Source: Spirochaetia bacterium (GTDB lineage Bacteria > Spirochaetota > Spirochaetia > Treponematales > Breznakiellaceae). Taken from it: a DNA stretch of 5,344 bases. The stretch is taken from assembly GCA_025997715.1 (NCBI GenBank), contig BNUY01000176.1:1-5344 (forward strand), in the 5' to 3' direction. A program made the translations under genes and the position numbers. The notes beneath the pieces were generated by a model. That model saw nothing but the letters and a program-made list of their open reading frames with translations, searched no databases and was not told the origin of the DNA. Shown piece after piece: positions 1-5,239 of this stretch (position 1 is the stretch's first letter; the number at the start of each line of letters is the position of its first letter).

Positions 1-19
1 GGAAATTTTTCAAAGGGAC

Positions 20-48
20 TTGACGATACTATTATATCTTACTAAAAT
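20..48 (+). promoter_or_regulatory. Predicted sigma-70-type promoter of cysK
   Basis: A TTGACG -35 box (20-25) and a TAAAAT -10 box (43-48) are separated by exactly 17 bp. Each box matches the consensus at five of six positions. Transcription should start near position 55, giving a leader of about 30 nt that contains the cysK Shine-Dalgarno. The heptamer ATACTAT (26-32) is repeated inverted as ATAGTAT (61-67), so its two arms flank the -10 box and could form a weak operator. A second TATAAT at 65-70 lacks a matching -35 and is probably incidental AT-rich sequence. Confidence 0.7.
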
Positions 49-85
49 CATGTAATTAATATAGTATAATATATGGAGGAATGAT

Positions 86-1012
86 ATGCCGCGTATTGCA
101 CATGATATTACGGAGCTTATCGGTAATACCCCGATTGTCCGCCTGAACCGCCTGGCCCCTGCGGGTGGGGCGGTTGTTTATGTCAAACTGGAGAGTTTTA
201 ACGCCGGGGGCAGTGTCAAAGACCGGATCGCCCTGAATATGATAAACAAGGCGGAAGCGGAGGGGCGGATAAAGCCCGGGGATACCCTCCTGGAGGTAAC
301 CAGCGGCAATACTGGCATCGGCCTTGCCCTGGTTGCGGCGGTTAAGGGTTATAAACTTATTATCGTTATGGGGGATAATGTCAGCATTGAACGGCGGCAG
401 CTTATCCAGGCTTACGGCGCCGAACTGGTCATCGTTTCCGCCGTAGGGGGCATAAAAACCTCCTTTGATAAGGCGGCGGAACTGGTGGCGAAGTACGGAT
501 ATTTTGAGGTAAAGCAGTTTGAAAACCCCCACAACCCCGAATCCCATGTCCTGACCACGGGCCCCGAAATTGTGGATGCCCTTGACGGGAAGGTTCCGGA
601 TGCCTTTGTGGCGGGGATCGGGACCGGCGGTACCATTACCGGCGCCGGGAGCTATCTGAAAAAACTGCGGGGGGATATAAAAATCGTGGCGGTTGAACCG
701 GACGCCTCTCCGGTGCTGAGCGGCGGAGAACCCGGCCCCCACGCTATCCAGGGGATTGGCGCCGGGATCATTCCCGCAGTGCTGGACACCAAAATCTACG
801 ACGAGATCATCCGCATCACCAACGATGAAGCCGGGGATTTTGCCCGGAGTCTGGCCGCAAAGGAGGGTCTGCTCCTGGGGATTTCCGCGGCGGCGGCGAT
901 CCTGGCGGCTGTCCGTGTGGCGCAGAAACTGGGGAAGGGGAAGCAGGTGGTGGTTATTGCCCCGGATACGGGGGAACGGTACCTTTCCACCCCCCTGTAC
1001 CGGTTTGATTAG
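86..1012 (+). CDS. cysK: Cysteine synthase (O-acetylserine sulfhydrylase), PLP-dependent
   Basis: This cytoplasmic fold-type II PLP enzyme makes L-cysteine and acetate from O-acetyl-L-serine and sulfide, the last step of cysteine biosynthesis. The 308 residues match the usual CysK length. Visible motifs in order are: ELIGNTP near the N-terminus; SVKDR with the Schiff-base Lys45; the substrate/PLP loop TSGNTG (72-77, Asn75 contacts the PLP hydroxyl); SIERR (100-104); QFENP and TTGPEI (144-162); the phosphate-binding GTGGT (179-183); IQGIGAG (221-227); GIS with Ser267 at the pyridine nitrogen; and [11 protein letters not shown] at the C-terminus. The start is fixed by GGAGGA at 75-80, five bases before the ATG. 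Several usually conserved positions are altered: NAGGSVKDR rather than [17 protein letters not shown] rather than EPTSGNTG or [17 protein letters not shown] rather than PExMSxERR, and GISAAAA rather than GISSGAA. All catalytic residues remain, so it should be active. A cystathionine beta-synthase-like or O-phosphoserine-using relative is less likely but possible. It ends tail-to-tail with the opposite-strand TPR gene, overlapping it by 4 bp. Confidence 0.93.
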   Translation: MPRIAHDITELIGNTPIVRLNRLAPAGGAVVYVKLESFNAGGSVKDRIALNMINKAEAEGRIKPGDTLLEVTSGNTGIGLALVAAVKGYKLIIVMGDNVSIERRQLIQAYGAELVIVSAVGGIKTSFDKAAELVAKYGYFEVKQFENPHNPESHVLTTGPEIVDALDGKVPDAFVAGIGTGGTITGAGSYLKKLRGDIKIVAVEPDASPVLSGGEPGPHAIQGIGAGIIPAVLDTKIYDEIIRITNDEAGDFARSLAAKEGLLLGISAAAAILAAVRVAQKLGKGKQVVVIAPDTGERYLSTPLYRFD

Positions 1013-2160
1013 GCATTACCAAAATACTCCCGGGCTACCGGGTCTTCCGGCTCCAGTTCCAGTACGGTGCGGAAGAAAGCGGCGGCTTCATCGTCTTCCC
1101 CGTTCCGCAGGGCTAGCACCCCCAGGTTGGAGATGATCTTGACGTTTTCCGGCTCCTCCCGGAGGGCGGCCTCCAGGTGTTTTCGCGCATCCTTGAAGTT
1201 CCCCTGCTCCATAAGGCAGATGGCCAGCTCGTTCCGGGTATCGCTGTTGTCGCCCCCCAGTTCCAGGGCCGTTTTAAAGGCGGCGGCGGCGTCCTCCCAG
1301 CGGGAAAGGCGGCGGAGGCCCCAGCCAAGGATGAACCAGGCGTTCCATACCCGTGGGTGCTGTTCCAGGAAGGTACGGATTTTTTCCAGCCCCTTTTGCT
1401 CCTCACCCAGGCGGATAAAGTCGTAGGCCTCGCGGAATATCTCGTCATCCAGGTTCCGGCTTTCGATTTCCTTGACTATCTCTTTGGCCTTGTCCCGCTT
1501 GTCCCTCGGGAGCCGGGCGCCGTTCTCCTTGTCCTCCAGGGCGAGGTAGGCGGAGAAGCAGTCCCGGGCCTTAAGGAAGTTCTGGCGTCTCATATAGAAG
1601 AAACCCGCGTTAAAAAGGCCGTCCGGGAAGGGCGGGCGGAGGGCCAGCAGTTCCCGATATGCCTGATGGGCGCTTTCGTATTCTCCGTCAACCGCCTCCG
1701 CCGCTTCCTCCCTGCCGGATCGTTCCAGGGCTGCCGCCCGGTTTTCCAGGATGAGCGCCGTATTGAGCAGTACCACCGGAGATGCGGGGAAAAGCCCCCT
1801 CAGCGCGCCGGTAATTTCCAGTGCCAGATCATAATCACCGTTCCGGGCCTTGAGGATCGCCGCTTCGGTAAACTCCTCCAGGATATCCGGCTTTACCGCC
1901 AGGACAAAATGGCGGTAGTAGTCGGCGTCCTCGGCGCTTATACTCGGGTCGGCCACAACCCGAATCATACCGGAGAGGATCATCTCCCAGGAAAGCTGCT
2001 CCAAATCCAGCTTACTTTCGCCGGGGGGCAATTCCACCGGGATAGGTATGGCGGGATCAATGGAAAAATCCGAGTCCTCACCGGGGGACATGGACTCAAA
2101 CTGCCCCCTTAGGGACTCGGGGACCGATAAAAAAACGATATTATTCCGTGCCGCTTCCAT
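1009..2160 (-). CDS. Tetratricopeptide repeat (TPR) protein, PilZ partner
   Basis: A 383-residue soluble protein with no signal peptide or membrane segment. Three canonical 34-residue TPRs are stacked at the C-terminus: about 270-303 ([19 protein letters not shown]), 304-337 ([20 protein letters not shown]) and 338-371 ([19 protein letters not shown]). Looser repeats can be seen around 92-125 ([12 protein letters not shown]) and 179-210 ([19 protein letters not shown]). A charged helical stretch around 140-165 separates them. The first 50 residues are acidic, proline-rich and probably disordered. TPRs bind peptide segments, so this is probably a scaffold or adaptor; no enzymatic motif is seen. 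The ATG directly follows the stop of the upstream PilZ gene (TAG-ATG, no gap), with only a poor Shine-Dalgarno, which implies translational coupling. The next Met (residue 24) has no better ribosome site. The stop codon overlaps the cysK stop. The partner role is inferred from position; the exact function is unknown. Confidence 0.85.
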   Translation of the reverse strand: MEAARNNIVFLSVPESLRGQFESMSPGEDSDFSIDPAIPIPVELPPGESKLDLEQLSWEMILSGMIRVVADPSISAEDADYYRHFVLAVKPDILEEFTEAAILKARNGDYDLALEITGALRGLFPASPVVLLNTALILENRAAALERSGREEAAEAVDGEYESAHQAYRELLALRPPFPDGLFNAGFFYMRRQNFLKARDCFSAYLALEDKENGARLPRDKRDKAKEIVKEIESRNLDDEIFREAYDFIRLGEEQKGLEKIRTFLEQHPRVWNAWFILGWGLRRLSRWEDAAAAFKTALELGGDNSDTRNELAICLMEQGNFKDARKHLEAALREEPENVKIISNLGVLALRNGEDDEAAAFFRTVLELEPEDPVAREYFGNA

Positions 2161-3012
2161 CTATTTTGACGCCGCCGCCGGGACCGTCTCCTGGGTATTG
2201 TCGGGCCGGTTATCCGCCCGGACCGCACTGAGGAATTCGTTCATCCGCACCTTATAGCCCATGGGAACCGCTGTTTCGGTGAAGTCTATCGCCAGGGCTA
2301 TCAACTCCTTCCGGCCTTCCACCGGTTCAGCGCGGGCAAACTTCCCCCGGACCAGAAAACTCTCCCGGGGGTCATCAAAGTCCAGGCGCAGGGCGGTATC
2401 CCGGTCCACCAGGAATTTGGCCACCCCCATCATGATGATCTTGGACCCGGAAAAGGAAATATCCCGGAGGATACAGCGCCGGGGTACCCCCTCGATAAAA
2501 GCGGCGGTGTCCTTGGAGATGAGCCGCAATTTTCGCAGAGAGTCCGGGGTGATAAGAACCCGTTCCGCCCTTCGTTTTGAGGAATTGATAGTGGCGTCCA
2601 GCACCCGCCCCATGATTTCAATTAAATCGTCCGGGGGCCGCTGGGTAAACTGAAGGTTGAACAGGGCGGTATCCGCGGAACCGCCGTAGGGGCTGGAACC
2701 CGCAACCCGGGCGGAAACAAAGAAGGTCACCGGGGTATCGGACTCAAGGGCCTTGAAACTGAGCCGGAGACTTACGGAGTTATTCGCTTTCTGCAGTTTT
2801 TCCATGATGCCCGACTTGATATTGGCCACCACCTTCGCCCCCTCAAAAGAGGAGGAAAACACCACGCAGGGCCAGAAATCACCCCCGCATTTGAGCAGCA
2901 CCTGTTGGGTAATGAGGCCCGTAACCTGGAGTATCTCCCTGGTAAAGGTGACATCTATACCCTTATACCGGTCGTAGTAACTCCCTATCTTTTGTTTGGT
3001 AAGTACGCCCAT
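2161..3012 (-). CDS. PilZ domain c-di-GMP receptor (spirochaetal PlzA-like)
   Basis: A 283-residue cytoplasmic protein with two parts. The N-terminal domain (about 1-135, starting MGVLTKQKIGSYYDRYKG and ending RPPDDLIEIMGRV) resembles the extra N-terminal domain of spirochaetal PilZ proteins such as Borrelia PlzA. The C-terminal PilZ beta-barrel (about 145-260) carries both c-di-GMP signatures: RxxxR at Arg147-Arg151 and DxSxxG at Asp184-Ser186-Gly189. Ligand binding is therefore expected. Members of this family in Borrelia and Treponema denticola affect motility, biofilm formation and virulence; the role here is inferred. The tail from about 265 is polar and Ala/Pro-rich. The start is the first possible one: an in-frame TGA lies only two codons upstream, and the next Met (70) would remove half the N-terminal domain. 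There is no Shine-Dalgarno, and the predicted promoter puts the transcript start 0-3 nt before the ATG. It heads an operon with the abutting TPR gene. Confidence 0.9.
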   Translation of the reverse strand: MGVLTKQKIGSYYDRYKGIDVTFTREILQVTGLITQQVLLKCGGDFWPCVVFSSSFEGAKVVANIKSGIMEKLQKANNSVSLRLSFKALESDTPVTFFVSARVAGSSPYGGSADTALFNLQFTQRPPDDLIEIMGRVLDATINSSKRRAERVLITPDSLRKLRLISKDTAAFIEGVPRRCILRDISFSGSKIIMMGVAKFLVDRDTALRLDFDDPRESFLVRGKFARAEPVEGRKELIALAIDFTETAVPMGYKVRMNEFLSAVRADNRPDNTQETVPAAASK

Positions 3013-3020
3013 TAGGTATC

Positions 3021-3049
3021 ACTATAAAGCGGTTTGGGGTATCCGTCAA
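3021..3049 (-). promoter_or_regulatory. Predicted promoter of the PilZ-TPR operon (leaderless geometry)
   Basis: On the minus strand, TTGACG (3049-3044) and TATAGT (3026-3021) are spaced by 17 bp, and each matches the sigma-70 consensus at five of six positions. The -35 box is the same hexamer as in the cysK promoter. Only eight bases separate the -10 box from the ATG, so the start of transcription should fall within about three bases of the start codon. The hexamer GGTATC occurs twice on the + strand, at 3015-3020 and 3038-3043, once between the -10 box and the ATG and once in the spacer beside the -35 box. It could be a regulator site, but this is weakly supported. Confidence 0.65.
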
Positions 3050-3065
3050 TTGCACTATGGAATCC

Positions 3066-3094
3066 TTGTTTTAAGGGAAAAATCGGTTTATACT
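3066..3094 (+). promoter_or_regulatory. Predicted promoter of the AAA-ATPase-like gene (leaderless geometry)
   Basis: TTGTTT (3066-3071) and TATACT (3089-3094) are separated by 17 bp. The -10 box matches five of six positions; the -35 box is weak, three of six. Five bases lie between the -10 box and the ATG, so transcription would start on or immediately next to the A of the start codon. No Shine-Dalgarno is seen at a useful distance; AAGGGA at 3073-3078 is about 21 bases too far upstream. The promoter is back-to-back with that of the PilZ operon in an 87-bp intergenic region. Confidence 0.45.
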
Positions 3095-3099
3095 GGGTT

Positions 3100-4689
3100 A
3101 TGAGTCAAAAATTACCCATTGGGATACAGGATTTTGTTAAAATTCGCGAGGACGGGTTCCTTTATGTGGATAAGACCGCTCGCATCCACGAATTGTTGAC
3201 CGGATCGGGGGGAACCTTCTTCCTGTCCCGGCCCCGGCGGTTTGGAAAGTCGCTCTTATGCTCCACCATGGGCGCGATTTTTGAGGGCCGGCGCGAATTG
3301 TTTCAGGCGATAGCGGGGCAGCCGGCGCTTGCCATAGACCGCCTTGAGTGGGACTGGCGGAAGCGTCCGGTTATCCGCATTGATTTGAACCCCGGGGATT
3401 ATACCCAGGGACTTAAAGAGTTAGATGAAACCATAAATACCGCCCTTAAAATAAATGCCAAAAAATACGGCGTGCCCTTTGACGGCGAAACTATAGGCGG
3501 CCGTTTTACGCAGCTTTTAAGAAATGTTTCTGAAAAATACAACGAACGGGCTGCGGTTATCATTGATGAGTACGATAAGCCATTGCTCAGTACCATTGAC
3601 GAGAAAGAACTGCACAAAATCATGCGGAACGCCCTTAAGGGTTTTTACGGAGTATTAAAATCTTCCGACCAGTATCTGACCTTTGTGTTTCTGACCGGGG
3701 TTACCAAATTTGCACAGGTAAGCATATTTTCTGAATTGAATAATATAACGGATTTAACCTTGGATTCCGCTTATTACGATCTTTGCGGAATAACCCAGGA
3801 AGAGCTTGAACGGGATTTTGAAAGTGAAATAGACCGGATTGTCCGGGAGAAGAATAGTGATAAGAAAACCTATCTTGATGAGTTAAGACGTTTTTACAAT
3901 GGCTACCGGTTTTCTCAAGACCCGGTGACGGTTTACAATCCCTTTGGGCTGTTAAATCATTTTCATCGTAACGGAGAATTTGACGCCTATTGGTTTGCCA
4001 CCGGGACGCCGACCTTTCTTATCAAACTGATAGAGGAGCAAAAAATAGATATACTGAACCTGGAAAATGAAAGTGTCATGTTGGCGGATTTCCAACGGTT
4101 TGATGTGGAAAACATGGAAGCGGTTCCTGTCCTGTACCAATCGGGTTACCTCACCATTGTTGACTACGATGATGAAGCAAAAGAATATTATCTGGACTAC
4201 CCTAATGAAGAAGTACGCGCATCATTTTCCCGGTCATTGGTGGAATACTACATCCACGCGCCGGAAGCGGATTTTCACTCATTGTCGAGAATACTGCCGC
4301 GGACGCTTGTTAGGGGGGATGTTGACGGCGCCCTGAATGCGATTAAGTCGTTTCTGGCGTCCATCCCCTCCGACATTCAGATAAAGAAAGAGCGATACTA
4401 CCAGACCGTGTTTCATCTTATTTTCCGGATGCTGGGCTTAACCTGCCGTTCCGAGGTACGCCTTGCCGCGGGCCGTATAGACAGCCTGGTGGAAACGAAA
4501 AACTATGTATATTGCTTCGAGTTCAAACTGGACAAATCCGCCGGTGAAGCCCTGGCTCAGATAGACAGTAAGGACTACCTGCTTCCCTGGCAGGGCAGCG
4601 GGAAGAAGCTGTTTAAGGTTGGGGTAAACTTTGTTTACCAGGACCGGAACATAGGGGAGTGGCAAGTGGTTGAGTCTGCCGGAATTTAA
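3100..4689 (+). CDS. AAA-ATPase-like protein with C-terminal PD-(D/E)XK nuclease (DUF1703) domain
   Basis: A 529-residue, probably cytoplasmic protein of the AAA-ATPase-like plus DUF1703 family, near its usual length. Family hallmarks in order are: the N-terminal LPIGIQDFxKIRExGFLYVDKT (5-26); a variant P-loop SRPRRFGKSLL (43-53) with Lys50/Ser51; a Walker B VIIDEYDKPLL (153-163) with Asp156/Glu157; a sensor-like FLTGVTKF (197-204); the central RFYNGYRF...YNPFGLLN (264-286); LYQSGYLTI (345-353); and a C-terminal nuclease-like core GRIDSLVE...YCFEFKL (458-477). In the core, Asp461, Glu474 and Lys476 form the PD-(D/E)XK pattern, followed by ALAQIDSKDY (484-493). All motifs are intact, so it is not a decayed copy. 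An upstream TTG at 3034 would add 22 residues unlike the family, so the ATG at 3100 is chosen. The family's biological role is not established; mobile-element or defence-related nuclease activity is a common suggestion. Base composition is less GC-rich than the genes to its left, and IS sequence lies downstream, consistent with accessory DNA. Confidence 0.9.
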   Translation: MSQKLPIGIQDFVKIREDGFLYVDKTARIHELLTGSGGTFFLSRPRRFGKSLLCSTMGAIFEGRRELFQAIAGQPALAIDRLEWDWRKRPVIRIDLNPGDYTQGLKELDETINTALKINAKKYGVPFDGETIGGRFTQLLRNVSEKYNERAAVIIDEYDKPLLSTIDEKELHKIMRNALKGFYGVLKSSDQYLTFVFLTGVTKFAQVSIFSELNNITDLTLDSAYYDLCGITQEELERDFESEIDRIVREKNSDKKTYLDELRRFYNGYRFSQDPVTVYNPFGLLNHFHRNGEFDAYWFATGTPTFLIKLIEEQKIDILNLENESVMLADFQRFDVENMEAVPVLYQSGYLTIVDYDDEAKEYYLDYPNEEVRASFSRSLVEYYIHAPEADFHSLSRILPRTLVRGDVDGALNAIKSFLASIPSDIQIKKERYYQTVFHLIFRMLGLTCRSEVRLAAGRIDSLVETKNYVYCFEFKLDKSAGEALAQIDSKDYLLPWQGSGKKLFKVGVNFVYQDRNIGEWQVVESAGI

Positions 4690-4700
4690 AATAAAGGCTC

Positions 4701-4787
4701 CTATTCACTGGGTTTCTTGCCAACCTCATACTCAACAAGAACCGCCCAATAGGTTTTTCCAGCCGTTTTGCGAATGGGCTTGTTCAT
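4701..4787 (-). CDS. Micro-ORF, 28 residues, unrecognised; overlaps the preceding micro-ORF
   Basis: A 28-codon ORF, beginning MNKPIRKTAGKTYWAV and ending EVGKKPSE. It is basic at the start, with a short hydrophobic/aromatic strand (YWAVLVEYEV) that would suit a beta-strand. The ATG overlaps the stop of the upstream micro-ORF as ATGA, the classical arrangement of coupled genes, and GGTGG lies four bases before it as a possible ribosome site. The reading frame is closed shortly upstream by a TGA at 4821-4823, so the ORF cannot be much longer. It ends 11 bp from the end of the convergent ATPase gene. I do not recognise the product. It may be a true small protein, or the C-terminal half of a single protein of about 76 residues split by a frameshift. 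Confidence 0.35.
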   Translation of the reverse strand: MNKPIRKTAGKTYWAVLVEYEVGKKPSE

Positions 4788-4930
4788 GCGACCACCGCTT
4801 CTTCGGAAAGCCTTAGCGCCTCAATGAGTTCTAGCTCCGCTTTCTCCCTGGAATCAAACCACTCTACATAGTGTCCATCCCTAAAGTCACTTAAAAACAT
4901 CAGCAACAAAAAACTTTGATTAAAACACAT
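4784..4930 (-). CDS. Small ORF, 48 residues, unrecognised acidic helix-rich protein
   Basis: The predicted product begins MCFNQSFLLLMFLSDF and ends LIEALRLSEEAVVA. The middle (FRDGHYVEWFDSREK) followed by a regular acidic amphipathic helix (AELELIEALRLSEEA) looks like genuine protein sequence rather than random translation. A second ATG at codon 11 would give a 38-residue form starting MFLSDF; neither start has a convincing Shine-Dalgarno. A TATAGC hexamer lies eight bases before the first ATG, resembling the PilZ promoter geometry, but no matching -35 is visible. An in-frame TAG at 4940-4942 closes the frame upstream, so the gene cannot extend further. The stop overlaps the next micro-ORF by ATGA. 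The size and pairing recall toxin-antitoxin or other small regulatory modules, but I cannot assign a family. Confidence 0.45.
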   Translation of the reverse strand: MCFNQSFLLLMFLSDFRDGHYVEWFDSREKAELELIEALRLSEEAVVA

Positions 4931-5098
4931 CTCAAACCGCTATAAAATGCATAGTTATCAGTATTTTATTTTGGAATGTTGCATAAAAAGGCAAAAAAAA
5001 GTTGGTTTGCCCGAAATTTTATCTGAAACAGGGGTGGAATGGGCACAATACGACCGTAACTGCTCAAATTATGCGATATTGGTGTTTTCCCGGGGGGA
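4931..5098. other. AT-rich intergenic stretch without a convincing gene
   Basis: No ORF here has a ribosome site or recognisable protein character. Open frames on both strands cross into the repeat units on the right and translate into low-complexity, unlikely peptides. The only structures seen are a short hairpin around 4990-5011 and runs of A and T. This is probably spacer DNA between the micro-ORF pair and the insertion-sequence ends. Confidence 0.5.
4985..5011 (-). terminator. Weak terminator-like hairpin (minus strand)
   Basis: On the minus strand a 6-bp stem, GGCAAA paired with TTTGCC, encloses a 10-base loop and is followed by five T residues. The stem is short and only half GC, so termination would be inefficient. 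If it works, it would stop transcripts entering leftward from the insertion-sequence side before they reach the micro-ORFs. Confidence 0.22.
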
Positions 5099-5117
5099 GG
5101 CAGACTGTCCGAAAACT
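5099..5117 (+). repeat. Insertion-sequence end repeat, copy 1 (direct)
   Basis: The 19-mer GGCAGACTGTCCGAAAACT recurs at 5221-5239 with a single T/C difference, in the same orientation, 122 bp apart. Its core GTCCGAAAACT also appears inverted at 5202-5212. Because the second copy lies just upstream of a transposase start, these are best read as terminal repeats of an IS and a related short element. Confidence 0.7.
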
Positions 5118-5214
5118 CAATGGGCAACACACATATAGCGTTATCTGACTCTTTTTTGGTAAAGTTACCGATATATCTGGTGTCGCTGGGCCGGTTTTTT
5201 GAGTTTTCGGACAG
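5105..5214. mobile_element. MITE-like 110-bp unit with 16-bp perfect terminal inverted repeats
   Basis: CTGTCCGAAAACTCAA at 5105-5120 is matched exactly in inverted orientation at 5199-5214. The 78 bp between them are non-coding and include the small palindrome GGTAAAGTTACC (5158-5169). The ends match the end repeat next to the neighbouring transposase gene, so this looks like a miniature, transposase-less derivative mobilised by the same IS family, or a heavily deleted IS. I see no clear target-site duplication. The outer flanks both carry G-runs followed by GCAGAC or GGCAGAC, so the true element edges may lie a few bases outside those given. Confidence 0.5.
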
Positions 5215-5239
5215 CTTGGGGGCAGACCGTCCGAAAACT
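5202..5239 (+). repeat. Hairpin formed by adjacent IS ends (11-bp stem)
   Basis: AGTTTTCGGAC (5202-5212) is followed after 16 bases by its exact complement GTCCGAAAACT (5229-5239). The left arm belongs to the right end of the MITE-like unit and the right arm to the left end of the IS, so two element ends sit head-to-head. As RNA, the hairpin would lie just upstream of the transposase gene and could hamper read-through translation or transcription into it, as terminal-repeat hairpins do in several IS families. That role is inferred. Confidence 0.55.

Noticed and set aside
56..742. 228-codon ORF on the minus strand opposite cysK
   Set aside because: It is a shadow of the GC-rich cysK frame: no ribosome site, no recognisable protein features, and it runs through the cysK promoter region.
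1029..1042. CCCGG-GCTA-CCGGG hairpin just after the cysK stop as a terminator
   Set aside because: The stem is only 5 bp, no T-run follows on either strand, and it lies inside the TPR coding sequence.
1177..2112. 311-codon + strand ORF antisense to the TPR gene
   Set aside because: The minus-strand frame has clear TPR repeats. The + strand translation has no family pattern and arises from strong third-position GC bias.
3034..3099. Upstream TTG start that would extend the ATPase-like protein by 22 residues
   Set aside because: The added residues do not resemble the family N-terminus, which begins close to LPIGIQDF. The TTG has no ribosome site and lies upstream of the predicted promoter.
4947..5138. 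63-codon + strand ORF
   Set aside because: No Shine-Dalgarno, no protein-like pattern, and its 3' part is made of the IS-end repeat.
5099..5239. CRISPR-like array from the three GTCCGAAAACT copies
   Set aside because: One copy is inverted, spacings are unequal (about 84 and 16 bp between cores) and the repeats match IS ends next to a transposase.
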